Source: Fragilariopsis cylindrus CCMP1102 | Taxonomy: Eukaryota > Bacillariophyta > Bacillariophyceae > Bacillariales > Bacillariaceae | DNA length: 39,975 nucleotides | Direction: 5' to 3' | NCBI GenBank assembly: GCA_900095095.1 | Contig: FMBT01000596.1 | Coordinates: 1 to 39,975 of the forward strand | Shown here: piece by piece, positions 26,483 through 37,416 of the stretch | Position numbering within the stretch: the stretch's first letter is position 1 | Layout: the number at the start of each line of letters is the position of its first letter | Made by a program: the position numbers and the translations under genes | The notes under the pieces: generated by a model | Told to the model about the DNA's origin: nothing | The model's input: the letters and a program-made list of their open reading frames with translations, nothing else | The model's database searches: none

Positions 26483-28309
26483 TTACCTCATTATGCTAAC
26501 TTCTTTTTCTTTCATAAAAAAAGGTACCTTTTTCTCACTTATTAATGCAGTTGCTTCTAGTATCGTGGCGCTCTCTTTCTTCTTCGTATCGACAGTTTGT
26601 TTCGGTTGTTGCTCATCTAGAAACTTTTTCACAGCCTTTGCCTTATCGTATCCAAATGTAACGCAATCGGGGAAGGCCACACCGGTTCGATAATTCCCAC
26701 ATATCCATAATCCGGGTAATTTTGACTCCGCCTTTTCGAGTTCTTGGATAATAGGTAAATGTCCTAATTCGTATTGTGGAATACCGGTTGGCCAAATCTT
26801 CATACCAATAAGTTTGGCAGGTGGTGCATCATTTTTCAATAAAACTTGTCGGCATCCCTTATCAACTTCTTCAATGATTCTCTCTTCGGATAAATCGGCA
26901 ATTCCAATATCTCGTGATCCACCAATATAATTCAATAATAGATTATAGCCTTCTGGTGCACGACCAGGAAAAAGAGTGGACGACCAAAGTGTTCCAAGCG
27001 TTCTTACCCCTTCCGTGCGAGGATTGAGACTACCAAATCCAGGTAAATCTTGTAGATTACCGAAGCCATTTGCTAACTCAACGTCCTTGAAAGACTTTTT
27101 GGGATAAGCCACAGTACAAGCCACCACGGGTGGGTAATAAATCCCAATTCGATCGATCTCGTTCCGGACTTTATCAAAAATTTCCTTCGATTCAGGCATC
27201 ACTGGTGCTAATACATCACTAAGAGCATGGGCGGGGACAGTTGATACTATCGTCTTTGCTCGAATAGTTTGAATTCCGTCGGGTGTGTCGAATGTCGCTT
27301 CGTAATATTCGTCGTCGTCGCTCTTTACAATTCCAGTAGTCTTCCATTCTAGTCGGATCTTTTCACCAAGCTCGGCGGCGATTGCGTTAGGAAGAGTAGC
27401 TAATCCTTCTCGGAAGGATCCAGGATTACCGTACTCAAATTCAGGCCATGCCGGATCGGGTGGATCAGCCTTACGTTCTTTTGCCAATTCCACCTGTCGC
27501 TTCAAACCACCGTAGAATAGTGCACCGAATTTATTCCAGCCAATTGTATACGATATAGTTTCGATACGTGCAATTTTTGACAGGGCTGCCTTCATAGAAA
27601 GTGTTTCGGGATTACCAGCATACACACCCGACACGAAAGGATCGATACATCGTAAAAATACCTCTTCACCTAAAATACGGGTAATCCATTCCCGAATGGT
27701 TTCTTCCTTATTCTCTGGTGGAGGAGCATGACCTACGAATGCACCAATCCCGGCACGGATTGTACCAGGCACCGAAAGGAGTCCACCAGGTAAAGCGAAT
27801 TTAAGAACACCATTTGGTCCGAATACTAATTCGATTTGTCCCTTAGGACCCTTCCCACCCTGTCCTTTTGGTAACGGATGAAGTTTACCATTGTGATTGA
27901 CCCATGGTGGTAAAGATTCATCAGCAAAAACTAATTGATCGGAGATGCCTAATTCGTATGCAATTCGAACAATACTTGGTTGTGTCGCAAACGAGTTCGG
28001 TCCCTCTTCCCATAAGAACCCATCCGACGTACGATGAGATTTAACATTACCACCTAAATAATCCCGTGCTTCTGCCAAGATCATGTTAACACCCAATCGG
28101 TCTAGATTATGTGCCAACGTACTACCTGAAATACCACCCCCTAAAACTAAACAATCGATTACATCATCGTCGTTACTAGATGACGACAGCGACGACGACA
28201 GCGTCGTTGACGACGACACCGTGTTACGTGAGGAAGCGGAAGGAATAAATGCCAGAGACGACGACGTCCCAGAGATTATCAGTATCAGCGATGACAATAA
28301 CAACTTCAT
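26483..28309 (-). CDS. PPOX: Protoporphyrinogen oxidase (oxygen-dependent, FAD), plastid-targeted
   Basis: Oxidises protoporphyrinogen IX to protoporphyrin IX, the last shared step of haem and chlorophyll synthesis. The 608-residue intronless frame starts with a signal peptide (MKLLLSSLILIISGTSSSLA) followed by FIPSAS, a clear ASAFAP-type plastid signal, then a Ser-rich transit-like segment. The dinucleotide-binding motif is VIDCLVLGGGISGSTLAHNL, then EARDYLGGNVKS, EEGPNSFATQPS and a central region with FVSGVYAGNPETLSMKAALS, typical of PPOX/HemY. The C-terminus has GLWICGNYRTGVAFPDCVTF, the FAD-binding end of the family. Length matches plant and algal plastid PPOX plus its presequence. No frameshift is seen. 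The last about 40 residues are Lys-rich and variable. It is divergent from the Sec63-like gene, with 486 bp between them. Confidence 0.96.
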   Translation of the reverse strand: MKLLLSSLILIISGTSSSLAFIPSASSRNTVSSSTTLSSSLSSSSNDDDVIDCLVLGGGISGSTLAHNLDRLGVNMILAEARDYLGGNVKSHRTSDGFLWEEGPNSFATQPSIVRIAYELGISDQLVFADESLPPWVNHNGKLHPLPKGQGGKGPKGQIELVFGPNGVLKFALPGGLLSVPGTIRAGIGAFVGHAPPPENKEETIREWITRILGEEVFLRCIDPFVSGVYAGNPETLSMKAALSKIARIETISYTIGWNKFGALFYGGLKRQVELAKERKADPPDPAWPEFEYGNPGSFREGLATLPNAIAAELGEKIRLEWKTTGIVKSDDDEYYEATFDTPDGIQTIRAKTIVSTVPAHALSDVLAPVMPESKEIFDKVRNEIDRIGIYYPPVVACTVAYPKKSFKDVELANGFGNLQDLPGFGSLNPRTEGVRTLGTLWSSTLFPGRAPEGYNLLLNYIGGSRDIGIADLSEERIIEEVDKGCRQVLLKNDAPPAKLIGMKIWPTGIPQYELGHLPIIQELEKAESKLPGLWICGNYRTGVAFPDCVTFGYDKAKAVKKFLDEQQPKQTVDTKKKESATILEATALISEKKVPFFMKEKEVSIMR

Positions 28310-28795
28310 TGTGATATTGTTAATTTAGATAATAGTGCAAAAGTACCAACTACAGAAAGGTAGTCCTATTCTTAGTCTATTGTTAGATGAAAAATAACTT
28401 TCCGTCGTTCCACTTTTTCGTTTGGGTTTGGCGTTTAGAATTCTATTTGAACAAGATCTAACTTTTCTTTGCGGAATGAAAATCTCAAATCACTTCATAC
28501 CTCAAGTCAATCAATCAACAAATAAAAATTATTGAGCTCCACCTGGAGCCGCAGAAACCCTAAAAGGGGGACAAAACAACATATTTTCTCCCTTAAATGC
28601 TTTATTCGGGGGTATAAGTCCTACTTTAGGAGCAATTCGGGCCCAACGACAAAAAAAAATCACAAAGAAAAAAAACAAAACATCAACAAATTTGAAAATA
28701 CAGATTTGTTTAGAAAGGGGTCATTATTATCATTGCTTGATCAAAAGAAATAGTTGAAGCAAAAGCATCCAAAGAAGGTTGATTCTATTTTGATC
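28310..28795. promoter_or_regulatory. Divergent intergenic region between PPOX and Sec63-like genes
   Basis: 486 AT-rich bases between head-to-head starts, so both promoters should lie here. An A-rich stretch (28650-28690) precedes the Sec63-like start. A 73-codon plus-strand frame (28532-28753) is Lys/Asn-biased and has no family resemblance. Confidence 0.4.
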
Positions 28796-30632
28796 ATGTC
28801 ATCATCTACAGAAGGAGAAGAAGTCGATAGTGACAACATGCTGTATATCTTTTTGGGTTATGGTGTGGCTTTGATGGGAGGATTGACTGCAGTTCTCTAC
28901 TACTTTTTCGTTTACAAGAACAAGAAGGTGGTAGAGAAGAAAAGAGGTGAAGATACCGAAATCGATGAAACTTTAGCAACTAATTCTGTTGGACTAGAAG
29001 ACGTTACCTATATTGCAAGTAAACTTAGACCCGACTCCGATCAATTGGACATTCTGTTAGCTGTTTGTAGTACACCAGAATCTATTAACTGGAGTACAAA
29101 GGCTCTTGCCAATAGAGAAAAAATCGTTCAAGCTCGATTGGAAGATGACAAAAAGAAAGCGGAAGATGAAAAGTCAGCACCGAAGAAAGCCTCTGGAGAA
29201 CTATTTAATTTAGATGACGACGGATGGGCCAATGAAGATGAAGATGATGAGGATCTTGATGATGAAGAAAAAGAGAAAGCTAAAAAGGCCAAGGAAACAT
29301 TGGAAGAAAAGCAAAAATTTGGTGAAGAACTCGCAAAGGCCTCCGGTAAAGTTACGATCTACCTTGAAGGAGTTGATGAGGGTGTGGTTGGACAAGAATG
29401 GGTAGAAAAGGCCTTGAAGAAGGTGGGAGCGTGGCCACTTGACGATCTTCGTTTTTTGAAGGACATGACATTTGAGTACAAAGGAAAACAAGTTTCGGCA
29501 ATGGACCATCCAGGTTTACGAAGAAACTTATGTTTCGTTGCTGGACGATTGAACTCATTGGCTTTGAATTCTCATCCTGAATTATGTACGTTTTATTTCT
29601 TTTCTTCATCTCAAAAAGTTCGCGAAGTACATACGAGTTATTGAATAGTGGTTATACTGTTTTGTGGTGATATATGTTGTTATTTTCCTAGCTTTTTCGA
29701 CATTTTTCTCATTTGGATTTTCTCTCCTTTTTTTCCTACTTGCTCTCTCTCTATATATATATATATATAACTTACCCATCATCTTTTTGCTATTTACAGT
29801 GGACGCTGCTTCGAAACAACTTATCGATCCGACTTATTTTAAAAACGCTGCTGATTTCCGTCAAAGATGTGCTATGCTATTGGAAGCATCGCTTCGGGCC
29901 GCGGTTGGACTAAGATCGTATCCATTAACTAAGACTATTGTGGAAGCTGTTAGTATCTTCAAGATTGGTTGTACATCATGTACGCCGAAGGATGTTGAAT
30001 GGTTCAATGCGATTATGATGAAACAATACAGGGTTTTACCGAGATTATTAATCGAAAATACCTCCATCGAAAATGCTAAACACCCCGAAATGGCCACCAG
30101 TGACGTATTACTTATTTCGCTTGACTTGACTCGACTACACGCAGAAAACTTTACACGGCAAAAGGTTGCTATGCTTCAGAAGCAAGGTATTCCACCTCAA
30201 ATGGCACTTCAACAATATCGTGAGGGTTGGTGGTACTTTGTCTGTGCAGAACGATTAGATGGTGAAACACCTGCATCGGCTGTGGAAATTAAAAAGGAGG
30301 GAATTTTGAACCAAGTTGAAGATGCTGATTTGAAAAAATTCGAAAAGACTAAATTTGAAGACCGACTCTTGACAGCATGGCCGATGATTGTAGCAAACGT
30401 CGCACAAAAATCAGGCAAGGTTAAGATTCAATTCAAGGCCCCGTCGGTACCTGGAAAGTACAAGTTTAATGTAGCTGTTAAGTCTCAAGACTTTTTGGGT
30501 GCTGATCAAGTATTCAGTGTCGAGGCAGACATTGTAGATTCTGCACTCCTGGGGGATTCGAGAAAAGCAGCGACCGCGGAAATTGAAGGCGATGATAAGG
30601 CCGATAAAGATGAAGGGAAGAAGGATAATTAG
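28796..30632 (+). CDS. Sec63-like ER translocation protein without a J domain (one intron)
   Basis: Exon 1 is 28796-29585, the intron 29586-29799 (214 bp, T|GTACGT...TTTACAG|TG, containing a TA repeat), exon 2 29800-30632, giving 540 residues. The first ATG (28796) is chosen; the frame extends upstream only through a non-ATG codon. Residues about 13-40 form one membrane span (MLYIFLGYGVALMGGLTAVL). A long acidic/Lys-rich coiled region follows (DEDDEDLDDEEKEKAKKAKE). The remainder resembles the Sec63/Brl region: LRSYPLTKTIVEAVS, LLIENTSIENAK, GWWYFVCAERLDG, and at the end a beta-sandwich with FKAPSVPGKYKFNVAVKSQD followed by FLGADQ. Canonical Sec63 has three spans and a luminal J domain with HPD; neither is seen here. 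A role in ER protein translocation is inferred, and a distinct Sec63-derived scaffold is possible. Confidence 0.75.
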
Positions 30633-30813
30633 GTTCTATTTTCTTTAGATAATACAGATATAGTACAATATGATGTTTAAATTTTTTTAAGTATTGTTAT
30701 AACTACTGAATCAGATCAGATGGATATTGATTTTTTCTGATTACTTTTAGTTCTTCAAAATCTGTAACTTATCAAAAATCTATACTAAAATATTGAACGT
30801 CCTATTACATTGA

Positions 30814-31569
30814 TCAATTCGTCGTTGAACCATCTTCGACTGCAGCAGCTTTTTCTTCCTCCACTTCTTTCTTTCTCTCGTCATCGACGACGGCGTCATC
30901 TCCATTGGAGCAAAATATAGACGCATCAAGAAAACATTGTCTACAGCAAGGACAAGGTTTCTTTGCACCTTTGGTTTGACTAATACATTCGGCCATGCAA
31001 TCAATATGGAACACATGATTACACTTGACATTGCTAGAAAAGACCACCTCGTCATCTGCTTTGTATTCTTCATGACAAATTACACAAATATTCGAACACT
31101 TAAAGAGATCGATTCTTGTTAGGGGTATTCTCAAGACGACGCTATTATTTTCGGAGTCTGTTGTCGGATCATCGCCATGATCATCATAGCTGTCACTACA
31201 GCATTCAGTTTCGTCTTCTCCTATATTGTTTTCTGTGCTGTTACATTTAGTTCGTAATACTATTTTGTCGCCAGTTTCTACATCATATGCATCGTTATCG
31301 TCATCTTCTTCCTTATTATTGTCATGGACTGCTGATATTTCCTCTTCATGAACCCTAATACATAACCTGTTTTTACGAAATATTTTCCTGCATTCGCTTC
31401 GATTCAAGTTGTAAGCATCATCCTCTTCTTTGTACCGAATACCGGATACTGATTCGTCGTTGTAAAACTGCCGTATCAAAAAGAACCAACGAGCAGCACT
31501 ACTTATAATCAGAAGTGCAACTACGACAACAGCGGCAACAGCGGCAAGATTGACAGCGTCGTGATTCAT
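30814..31569 (-). CDS. Membrane-anchored RING-H2 finger protein (putative E3 ubiquitin ligase)
   Basis: A 251-residue intronless protein. The N-terminus carries one hydrophobic span (AAVAAVVVVALLIISSAA, about residues 9-26). A long acidic, Asp/Glu-rich linker follows. A RING-H2 domain occupies about residues 160-205: CSNICVICHEEYKADDEVVF, then CNHVFHIDCMAECI and CPCCRQC, giving the C-X2-C, C-X-H-X2-H-X2-C and C-X2-C pattern. The tail is acidic and Lys/Ala-rich. The layout matches ATL-like or RNF-type membrane E3 ligases, which recruit E2 enzymes through the RING. Substrate and membrane are unknown. The start ATG at 31569 immediately precedes the hydrophobic segment. Its upstream flank contains the three-unit repeat at 31636-31992. 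It converges with the Sec63-like gene; the stops are 181 bp apart. Confidence 0.85.
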   Translation of the reverse strand: MNHDAVNLAAVAAVVVVALLIISSAARWFFLIRQFYNDESVSGIRYKEEDDAYNLNRSECRKIFRKNRLCIRVHEEEISAVHDNNKEEDDDNDAYDVETGDKIVLRTKCNSTENNIGEDETECCSDSYDDHGDDPTTDSENNSVVLRIPLTRIDLFKCSNICVICHEEYKADDEVVFSSNVKCNHVFHIDCMAECISQTKGAKKPCPCCRQCFLDASIFCSNGDDAVVDDERKKEVEEEKAAAVEDGSTTN

Positions 31570-32751
31570 ATTGATAGGTATTTTATTGTTCGGGGAAGAC
31601 AGTAAGATGTCAAAGAAATTTAGTTTGTGTCAGCATGAGTGATGACAAGCAATCAATCTACAGAGCGAATGCATGTGCAGGTATAACTATTACCTCCGTG
31701 TACTGCCGTAATAGAAAAAATGAGCGGAGTTATTTCTATGCGATCTTTTGGGGTGAGTGATGACAAGCAATCAATCTACAGAGCGAATGCATGTGCAGGT
31801 ATAATTATTAATACCTCCGTGTACTGCCGTAAAAGAAAAAATGAGCGGAGGTATTTTTATGCGATCTTTTGGGGTGAGTGATGACAAGCAATCAATCTAC
31901 AGAGCGAATGCATGTGCAGGTATAATTATTACCTTCCGTGTATACTTCCGTAAAAGAAAAAATGAGCGGAGGTATTTGTATGCGATCTTTTGGAGTTTCT
32001 ATGATAAAGTCATCGTCACGTAAGTTTTAGTAGAAGACAAATTATGTTTAGATTTAAGTCCTATTATTTGTTTTTATCGTAGTACTACCTATTTAGATTT
32101 AATTGCGCGTGAAAACATCCGCATAATAATTATTATTATTATTAGTATTTTGTATCTTATTCATCATACAAATACGAATCGAATTGATTGTCAATGTACA
32201 GGCACTCCACCAAAATATGGTACAGGACAATAGAAATAAAAGATATAAATTCATTGCCTTCGGGTCGTAGATAATGATTTTATAAATAGTAGATAAAGAG
32301 CGGCACTTATAGTATAGAATAATATAGACGTAGTTTTCAATAGTAATAATAGATCGTCAAAAGTATGCATCACAATTTGCGTGAAGATGTTAGTACAAGT
32401 ACAGTAGAGGATGTCATGGAGGCCATCACAATCTCGTAGTACAATTACCTATCAATTTTAATTTTTGACTATAGAGCAGTAGATCGTTAGTCGTAAATGT
32501 AGTGATTACCAGATAAGTCTATGCATTTTTCCTCTTACTTCATACTTTCGGCTCTAAATAGACAATAATATTAGATTGAAGAATATTGAACGACCTTTGA
32601 GTAAGATTATTATATCACCTTACTATATCTGGAACTGTGGTCGATTAAGGCAGGAAGAAGAAAAACAGAATCAATTACACCAATCACCTTCGCATTCATT
32701 TTGTTTCTATTAACATTTATTTGTATGGAATTAAGTCCGGACGACTGCTTA
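31570..32751. other. Intergenic region with a three-unit tandem repeat
   Basis: Nearly 1.2 kb between two minus-strand genes. It contains the tandem repeat at 31636-31992. The rest (31993-32751) is AT-rich with an ATT run near 32126-32143, and holds the 3' flank of the double-DP1 gene. No protein gene or tRNA is recognised. Confidence 0.5.
31636..31992. repeat. Three tandem copies of a ~120-bp unit with an internal inverted repeat
   Basis: Units start at 31636, 31754 and 31875 (118, 121 and about 118 bp), each beginning TGAGTGATGACAAGCAATCA and ending GCGATCTTTTGG. Each unit carries TACCTCCG and, about 30 bases on, CGGAGGTA (one or two differences in units 1 and 3), so each can fold into a hairpin around GTGTACTGCCGTAAAAGAAA. 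The array begins 67 bp upstream of the RING gene start. There are no spacers, so it is not a CRISPR array. Confidence 0.92.
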
Positions 32752-33977
32752 TCAAACAAGACTGGTTGTTTCCTTGGGTTCAGTGGTCTCATTCCTTCTT
32801 CGTAACATGCTACGGAAAGACCCAGTCATCGATTTGTATTCACTCATGAGTTCGTCCTTCAAAGTATCTGTATTACTATCATCGTCGTTATAAAAATTAG
32901 CAATAGCTTTGCGAACAATTTTGGCGCGTTCAGGATCAAGATCCTTTTGACGGTGGTTTGATTTAATTCAAAATTTAGAAAGTTAGAAAGGATGAGTGAT
33001 TTTTTTATACACAGATAAAGAAAATATGAAACTCATGTATACAGTAGTTTTGGAACAGTTACCTTAAGCATATCACTCTTGATCTGAATTGCGTCTCGTA
33101 GCATAAGCATTTCCTTAAGTCCAGCTAGGGGAACCAGTATGGTACGGAATACCTTATCGGATCCCTGAAACATAGGTAACATTAAATAGATCGTAGAAAA
33201 AATAACAAGCGTGTAGAATCCAGGAATCCATCCAATCAATTTTTCAAGTACGTCCATGATAAGAAAAAGGCAACCATAACATGACCAATACGTTAACCAA
33301 TATGTATCATCAGCAATTTCTTCTGTCGTCGCTGCCACAATTGATGATACCGCGGGGTAGATGGTACCAAGTGCAATTGCGATAATACGTTTGAGAGTGG
33401 CGGGCAGGAACATAAAGACGATCCAGACAACCCATAAATGTGCTGCGTTCACGGCTGTCTGGTAGATGTACGCAATCCAGTTGTTCATCTTTGCTGCTAA
33501 TGGTTTTACTTTAGGTGCCAGATACGGTTCAGTGAAATGGTCATAAATCAAAGCACACCCATTCAACGTTGGTAAGAACAGCCAGGTAAAGAAGAACGTC
33601 ATGATCTCATACCAATAAATAACGTTGTCGGAGCTTATTACTTTATCAACCCAAGATGTTCCCATAAAAATAACACCCCCAGCAATCCAATACTGAAGCC
33701 ATTTCTTATCATCATCTTCGCCAGGTGTGCAAATAGCTGTTAGTGATTCATATACAGGAAATACGGTTGCTACCATCGTCATAGTTAATGAATCAAATAT
33801 GTATGTAGCAATAGATTTGGGTAACAATGTAACGACAACAGCGCACATACCCCACCAGATAAGATGTGGTCTGATTTTACGACCCCGTTCTTGCCTTCGT
33901 TCCATGAAGTGGTAGAAAATAGCAATGCCAACTAAGACTCCAAGCGAAGCAAGGGTGCTGATAAGTAACTCGCCCAT
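32752..33977 (-). CDS. Membrane protein with two TB2/DP1/HVA22 (REEP)-like domains, one intron
   Basis: Exon 1 is 33977-33063, the intron 33062-32944 (119 bp, AAG|GTAACT...CAAAAG|GAT), exon 2 32943-32752, giving 368 residues. The intron joins DMLK to DLDPERAKIVRKAI and removes a short read-through tail. REEP/DP1 proteins insert hairpins in the ER membrane, shape tubules and act in ER traffic. Two such regions are visible. The first, at about residues 68-150, reads VFPVYESLTAICTPGEDDD, KWLQYWIAGGVIFM and LTAxC-like features, with FFFTWLFLPTLNG. The second, at about 200-290, reads GTIYPAVSSIVAATTEEIAD, YWLTYWSCYGCLFLIMDVLE and FSTIYLMLPMFQGSDKVF. An N-terminal span (ISTLASLGVLVGIAIFYHFM) precedes them. 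Usual family members have one domain of about 90 residues, so tandem duplication is notable. No frameshift is seen. Confidence 0.82.
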
Positions 33978-34745
33978 GATTTTTTATTGATAACTTTGAT
34001 TGAAAGATTCGTACTAACAAATGATAATAAATGGTATTCTCGTGAATTGTAAACTCGCCTTTCGCTACTATTTTTCTATCACATACGGCCACTTTGATAG
34101 CACAATACTGGATAATGTATGTTAGCTCCTTGCTTAACAATGGTGAATGGTTCTTTTACATCTTTTGTCTTATCCTTAACATTCGATACACAGTATGCGT
34201 TACAATGTACGTTGAAAAATCGAGAATCGCGAATCAATCAATCAATCAAAAAAAAGATATGAGCATCGGTGAATGAATTTATTTGGGGGAACAGAAATCG
34301 GCCCCCGTAACTCAAGAATTTTTCTTGTTCCCCTTACTGTAGTACTTCTCAGTGACTCACAATTTTCTAAGAAGAACGCATCGACTGCGAGACGTCACGA
34401 AGAAAATAATTTTCTGACGTAGTAAACTTACGTGACAAGAATCTCCCATCCACTCAATTTGCCTTCCGGGTAGGTTTTTACTGCTCTTTTTTAAAATTCA
34501 CAAACATCACATCGAAACTGTGAACGCAAATAAACGAACGTAAAAAAGAATAAAGTACATGTAGTTTTCCTTGGACCACCTCACATCCTCCTCGTGTATC
34601 ATCTGCTTCGTGAATCTGACAACAAAACGTTCCGACGACGATAATAAAGGTATCTACCGAATCGTCACAAAATAAAGAAACCATCTACAATTGTTTCAGT
34701 ACGTACTTGATAATATAATCAATACATAAAATATATATAAACACG
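33978..34745. promoter_or_regulatory. Divergent intergenic region between double-DP1 and TypA genes
   Basis: 768 bases separating head-to-head genes, expected to hold both promoters. AATCAATCAATC-type repeats are at 34232-34248. A TATATATAA run at 34731-34739 lies just upstream of the TypA ATG, too close to be a normal TATA box. No gene is recognised; 60-80 codon frames here lack any family resemblance. Confidence 0.4.
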
Positions 34746-37009
34746 ATGGAACTTTTTAAGAAGGTTTCAATTTTGTCGGCGCTTTTGTTAGCCGCTGCTT
34801 CCACTACATCTGCATTCATTCCTAGAACGAATACTGGACGTGTTGGAGGATTATGTATGTCTGCTGTTGAAGAGACAGTCGCGAAAAAAGAAGGAACCGT
34901 TATTAGTTCTATCAGGTTAGTTTTTCAAATATCCACCAGAATATAGAAACGAAAATCATTTGTATTTTCTTCCCCGAACCCCCTCGTCGTTTCTGATTCG
35001 TTTCTTTCCTTTTGCTTCCTCTATATACAACGTACAAATAAAATAATAAATTCTTATTATAGAAATATTGCCGTTATTGCCCATGTCGATCACGGAAAAA
35101 CAACTTTAGTTGATGCTCTTATCAGACAGTCGGGTGTATTCCGTGATGATGCTCAAGCAAATGATGCCGGTATACGTGTTATGGATTCTGAAGATCAAGA
35201 AAGAGAAAGAGGTATCACAATTCTGTCAAAGAATCTTGCTGTCCAACGGGATGGTGTTAAAATTAATATCATGGACACACCAGGTCACGCTGACTTCGGG
35301 GGTGAAGTTGAACGTGTGTTGAATATGTGCGATGGTGTTCTTTTGTTAGTCGATTCAGTCGAAGGACCTAAGCCGCAAACTCGATTTGTTCTTGACAAGG
35401 CCCTTCAAAAGGGTATGAAAGCCCTTGTCGTTGTGAACAAGGTCGATCGTCCTGCAGCTCGTGTCGAATACGTTGTCGATAACGTATTTGATCTCTTCGT
35501 TGATTTGGGAGCAACTGATGAACAAACGGATTTCAGAGTCGTTTACGCTTCCGGTCTTCTTGGAACTGCCGGTGATACACCTGATGGGCTTGCAGATGAC
35601 ATGGGACCACTATTCGATGCCATTTTGGAAAGTATCGACCCACCAATGGTTGAAAATACCGCAGCTGATGGATTACAATGTCTTATTAGTAATATCATCT
35701 TCGATCCTTTCAAGGGTAAAATGGGTATCGCTCGTATTTCCAATGGTTCCATCAAGAAGGGTCAAGCTGTCGCATTAGCTCATCCAGATAAGGAAACAAG
35801 AAAGGGACGTGTCGGGGAATTATTCGTCTTTGATAATCTTGGAAAGAAAGAAGTTGACGACGCTGCTGCCGGTGAAATTATCATGTTTAGTGGACTCGAA
35901 GGAGTCGAAATTGGTGATACTTTAATTACCAATGAAAATGCCGGTGCAAATGCCGCCCCACCTATGGAACCAATTGCTATTGAACAACCAACCGTTCGAA
36001 TGACGATCGGAGTTAATAAAAGTCCTCTTGCTGGTCGTGAAGGAAAATTCCTGACGAGTCGTATGATCCGCGACCGTCTTTTCAAAGAACTCGACCGTAA
36101 CGTCGCACTTCAAGTGAAAGAAACAGACTCTGCTGATAAATACGAAGTTTCCGGACGTGGTCAATTACATTTGACTGTCCTTATTGAAACAATGCGTCGT
36201 GAGGGATTCGAACTCCAAGTTGGTCCACCTACTGTTATTATCAAAACAAACGAAGAAACCGGCAAACTCGAAGAACCTTGGGAATCGGTTGAAGTCAGAG
36301 TCCCCCAAGAATACAGTGGTGCTGTCGTCGAACTTCTGAATTTACGTAAGGGTGTCCTTCAAGACATGGGTCTTGAAGAGAGTATGTCTGTCGTTAAGTA
36401 CTTGGTACCTACCCGTGGTATGTTGGGTATCCGATCGGCCCTCCTTTCTTCGACTCGTGGAACAGCCATCATCGATAGTGTTTTCGATTCGTACAGACCT
36501 AAGATTGCCGTTGAAATTCAAGCACGTGATAAGGGATCTCTTCTTGCTTTTGCTGAGGGTCCTGCATCAACTTTCGGTATCGAAGGAGCACAAACCCGTG
36601 GGCAAATGTTTGTCAGTGTTAACGACGATGTGTACAAGGGTATGATGTAAGTTACTTTATACTGATTGGTTGATTGTTGTGTTTAGTTATTGCGGCTCAA
36701 TTCCCTTCTTCAACTCACAATTATTTCTATTTGCGTTCCTGCACTATTTATTATTCATTACACAGTATTGGTATCCATCAACGTCCTGGTGACCTTGAGG
36801 TTAACATTTGCAAGACCAAGGCTTTAAATAACATGCGAGCTGCCGGAAAGGATAACAATGCTGGTGTCATTGCACCCGTTGAAATGTCATTAGACTCATG
36901 TGTCGAATACATTGCGTCCGATGAGATTCTTGAAATAACACCATCCTTATTCAGAATGAGTAAGAATCCAGATTTTGCCAAGAAGGGGAAGGGTGGCCGA
37001 GGAAACTAG
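34746..37009 (+). CDS. typA: TypA/BipA translation GTPase, plastid-targeted (two introns)
   Basis: A ribosome-associated translational GTPase of the BipA family, which aids ribosome assembly and stress adaptation. Exons: 34746-34915, 35063-36646 and 36766-37009; introns: 147 bp (AG|GTTAGT...TTATAG) and 119 bp (AT|GTAAGT...CACAG). Total 665 residues. The N-terminus is a signal peptide ([17 protein letters not shown]) followed by FIPRTN, an ASAFAP plastid signal. G1 is AHVDHGKTT (about 63-71), switch I has RERGITI, G3 is [15 protein letters not shown] and G4 is NKVDR. Later regions include [20 protein letters not shown] (domain V) and GTRGTA-type C-terminal sequence ([20 protein letters not shown]). 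Exon 3 completes the BipA C-terminus: [23 protein letters not shown] and DEILEITP. All motifs are intact. The two introns sit outside the G domain core, one directly before G1. Confidence 0.96.
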
Positions 37010-37416
37010 ATGTTTCTAGTTAACTAATACTTTCCATAATAGAGATGAATATTTTGTTTTTATTTAAGTGAATACGTATATATTGTATTATATTATAAAT
37101 AGTAGGATTATTAGGGCTGAATACCGTGTGTCATCCCAAAATTGATTATAAAACGAGCAATTGACGTTCTCGTGAATTAGTCCGTTCCTGACATAATACA
37201 ATACGCATGCAATAAGTACCGTTTATTAGGAACTAAAATTGCATCAAGAAAAAAGTTATAATCAATCGATGCTTCAGTTTTATTATACTACTTAGACTGG
37301 GAAATTACATAGGAATATAACTGTTATACTATAGTGTTTTTTGCTTTGTGGTCGTCTACTCTGTTGGTAGAAACTGATCTGATTTTGTATCGGTAGGGTC
37401 AATTCACATAACTTAT
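37010..37416. other. Convergent 3' region between TypA and SerRS
   Basis: 407 AT-rich bases between converging stops. Polyadenylation signals for both genes should lie here, but none is distinct. Nothing else is recognised. Confidence 0.45.

Noticed and set aside
31636..31992. CRISPR array
   Set aside because: Repeats are contiguous, about 120 bp long, with no variable spacers, in a eukaryotic nuclear context.
34478..34684. Minus-strand frame between the DP1 and TypA genes as a small protein
   Set aside because: It lies in a divergent promoter region and shows no family resemblance or start context.
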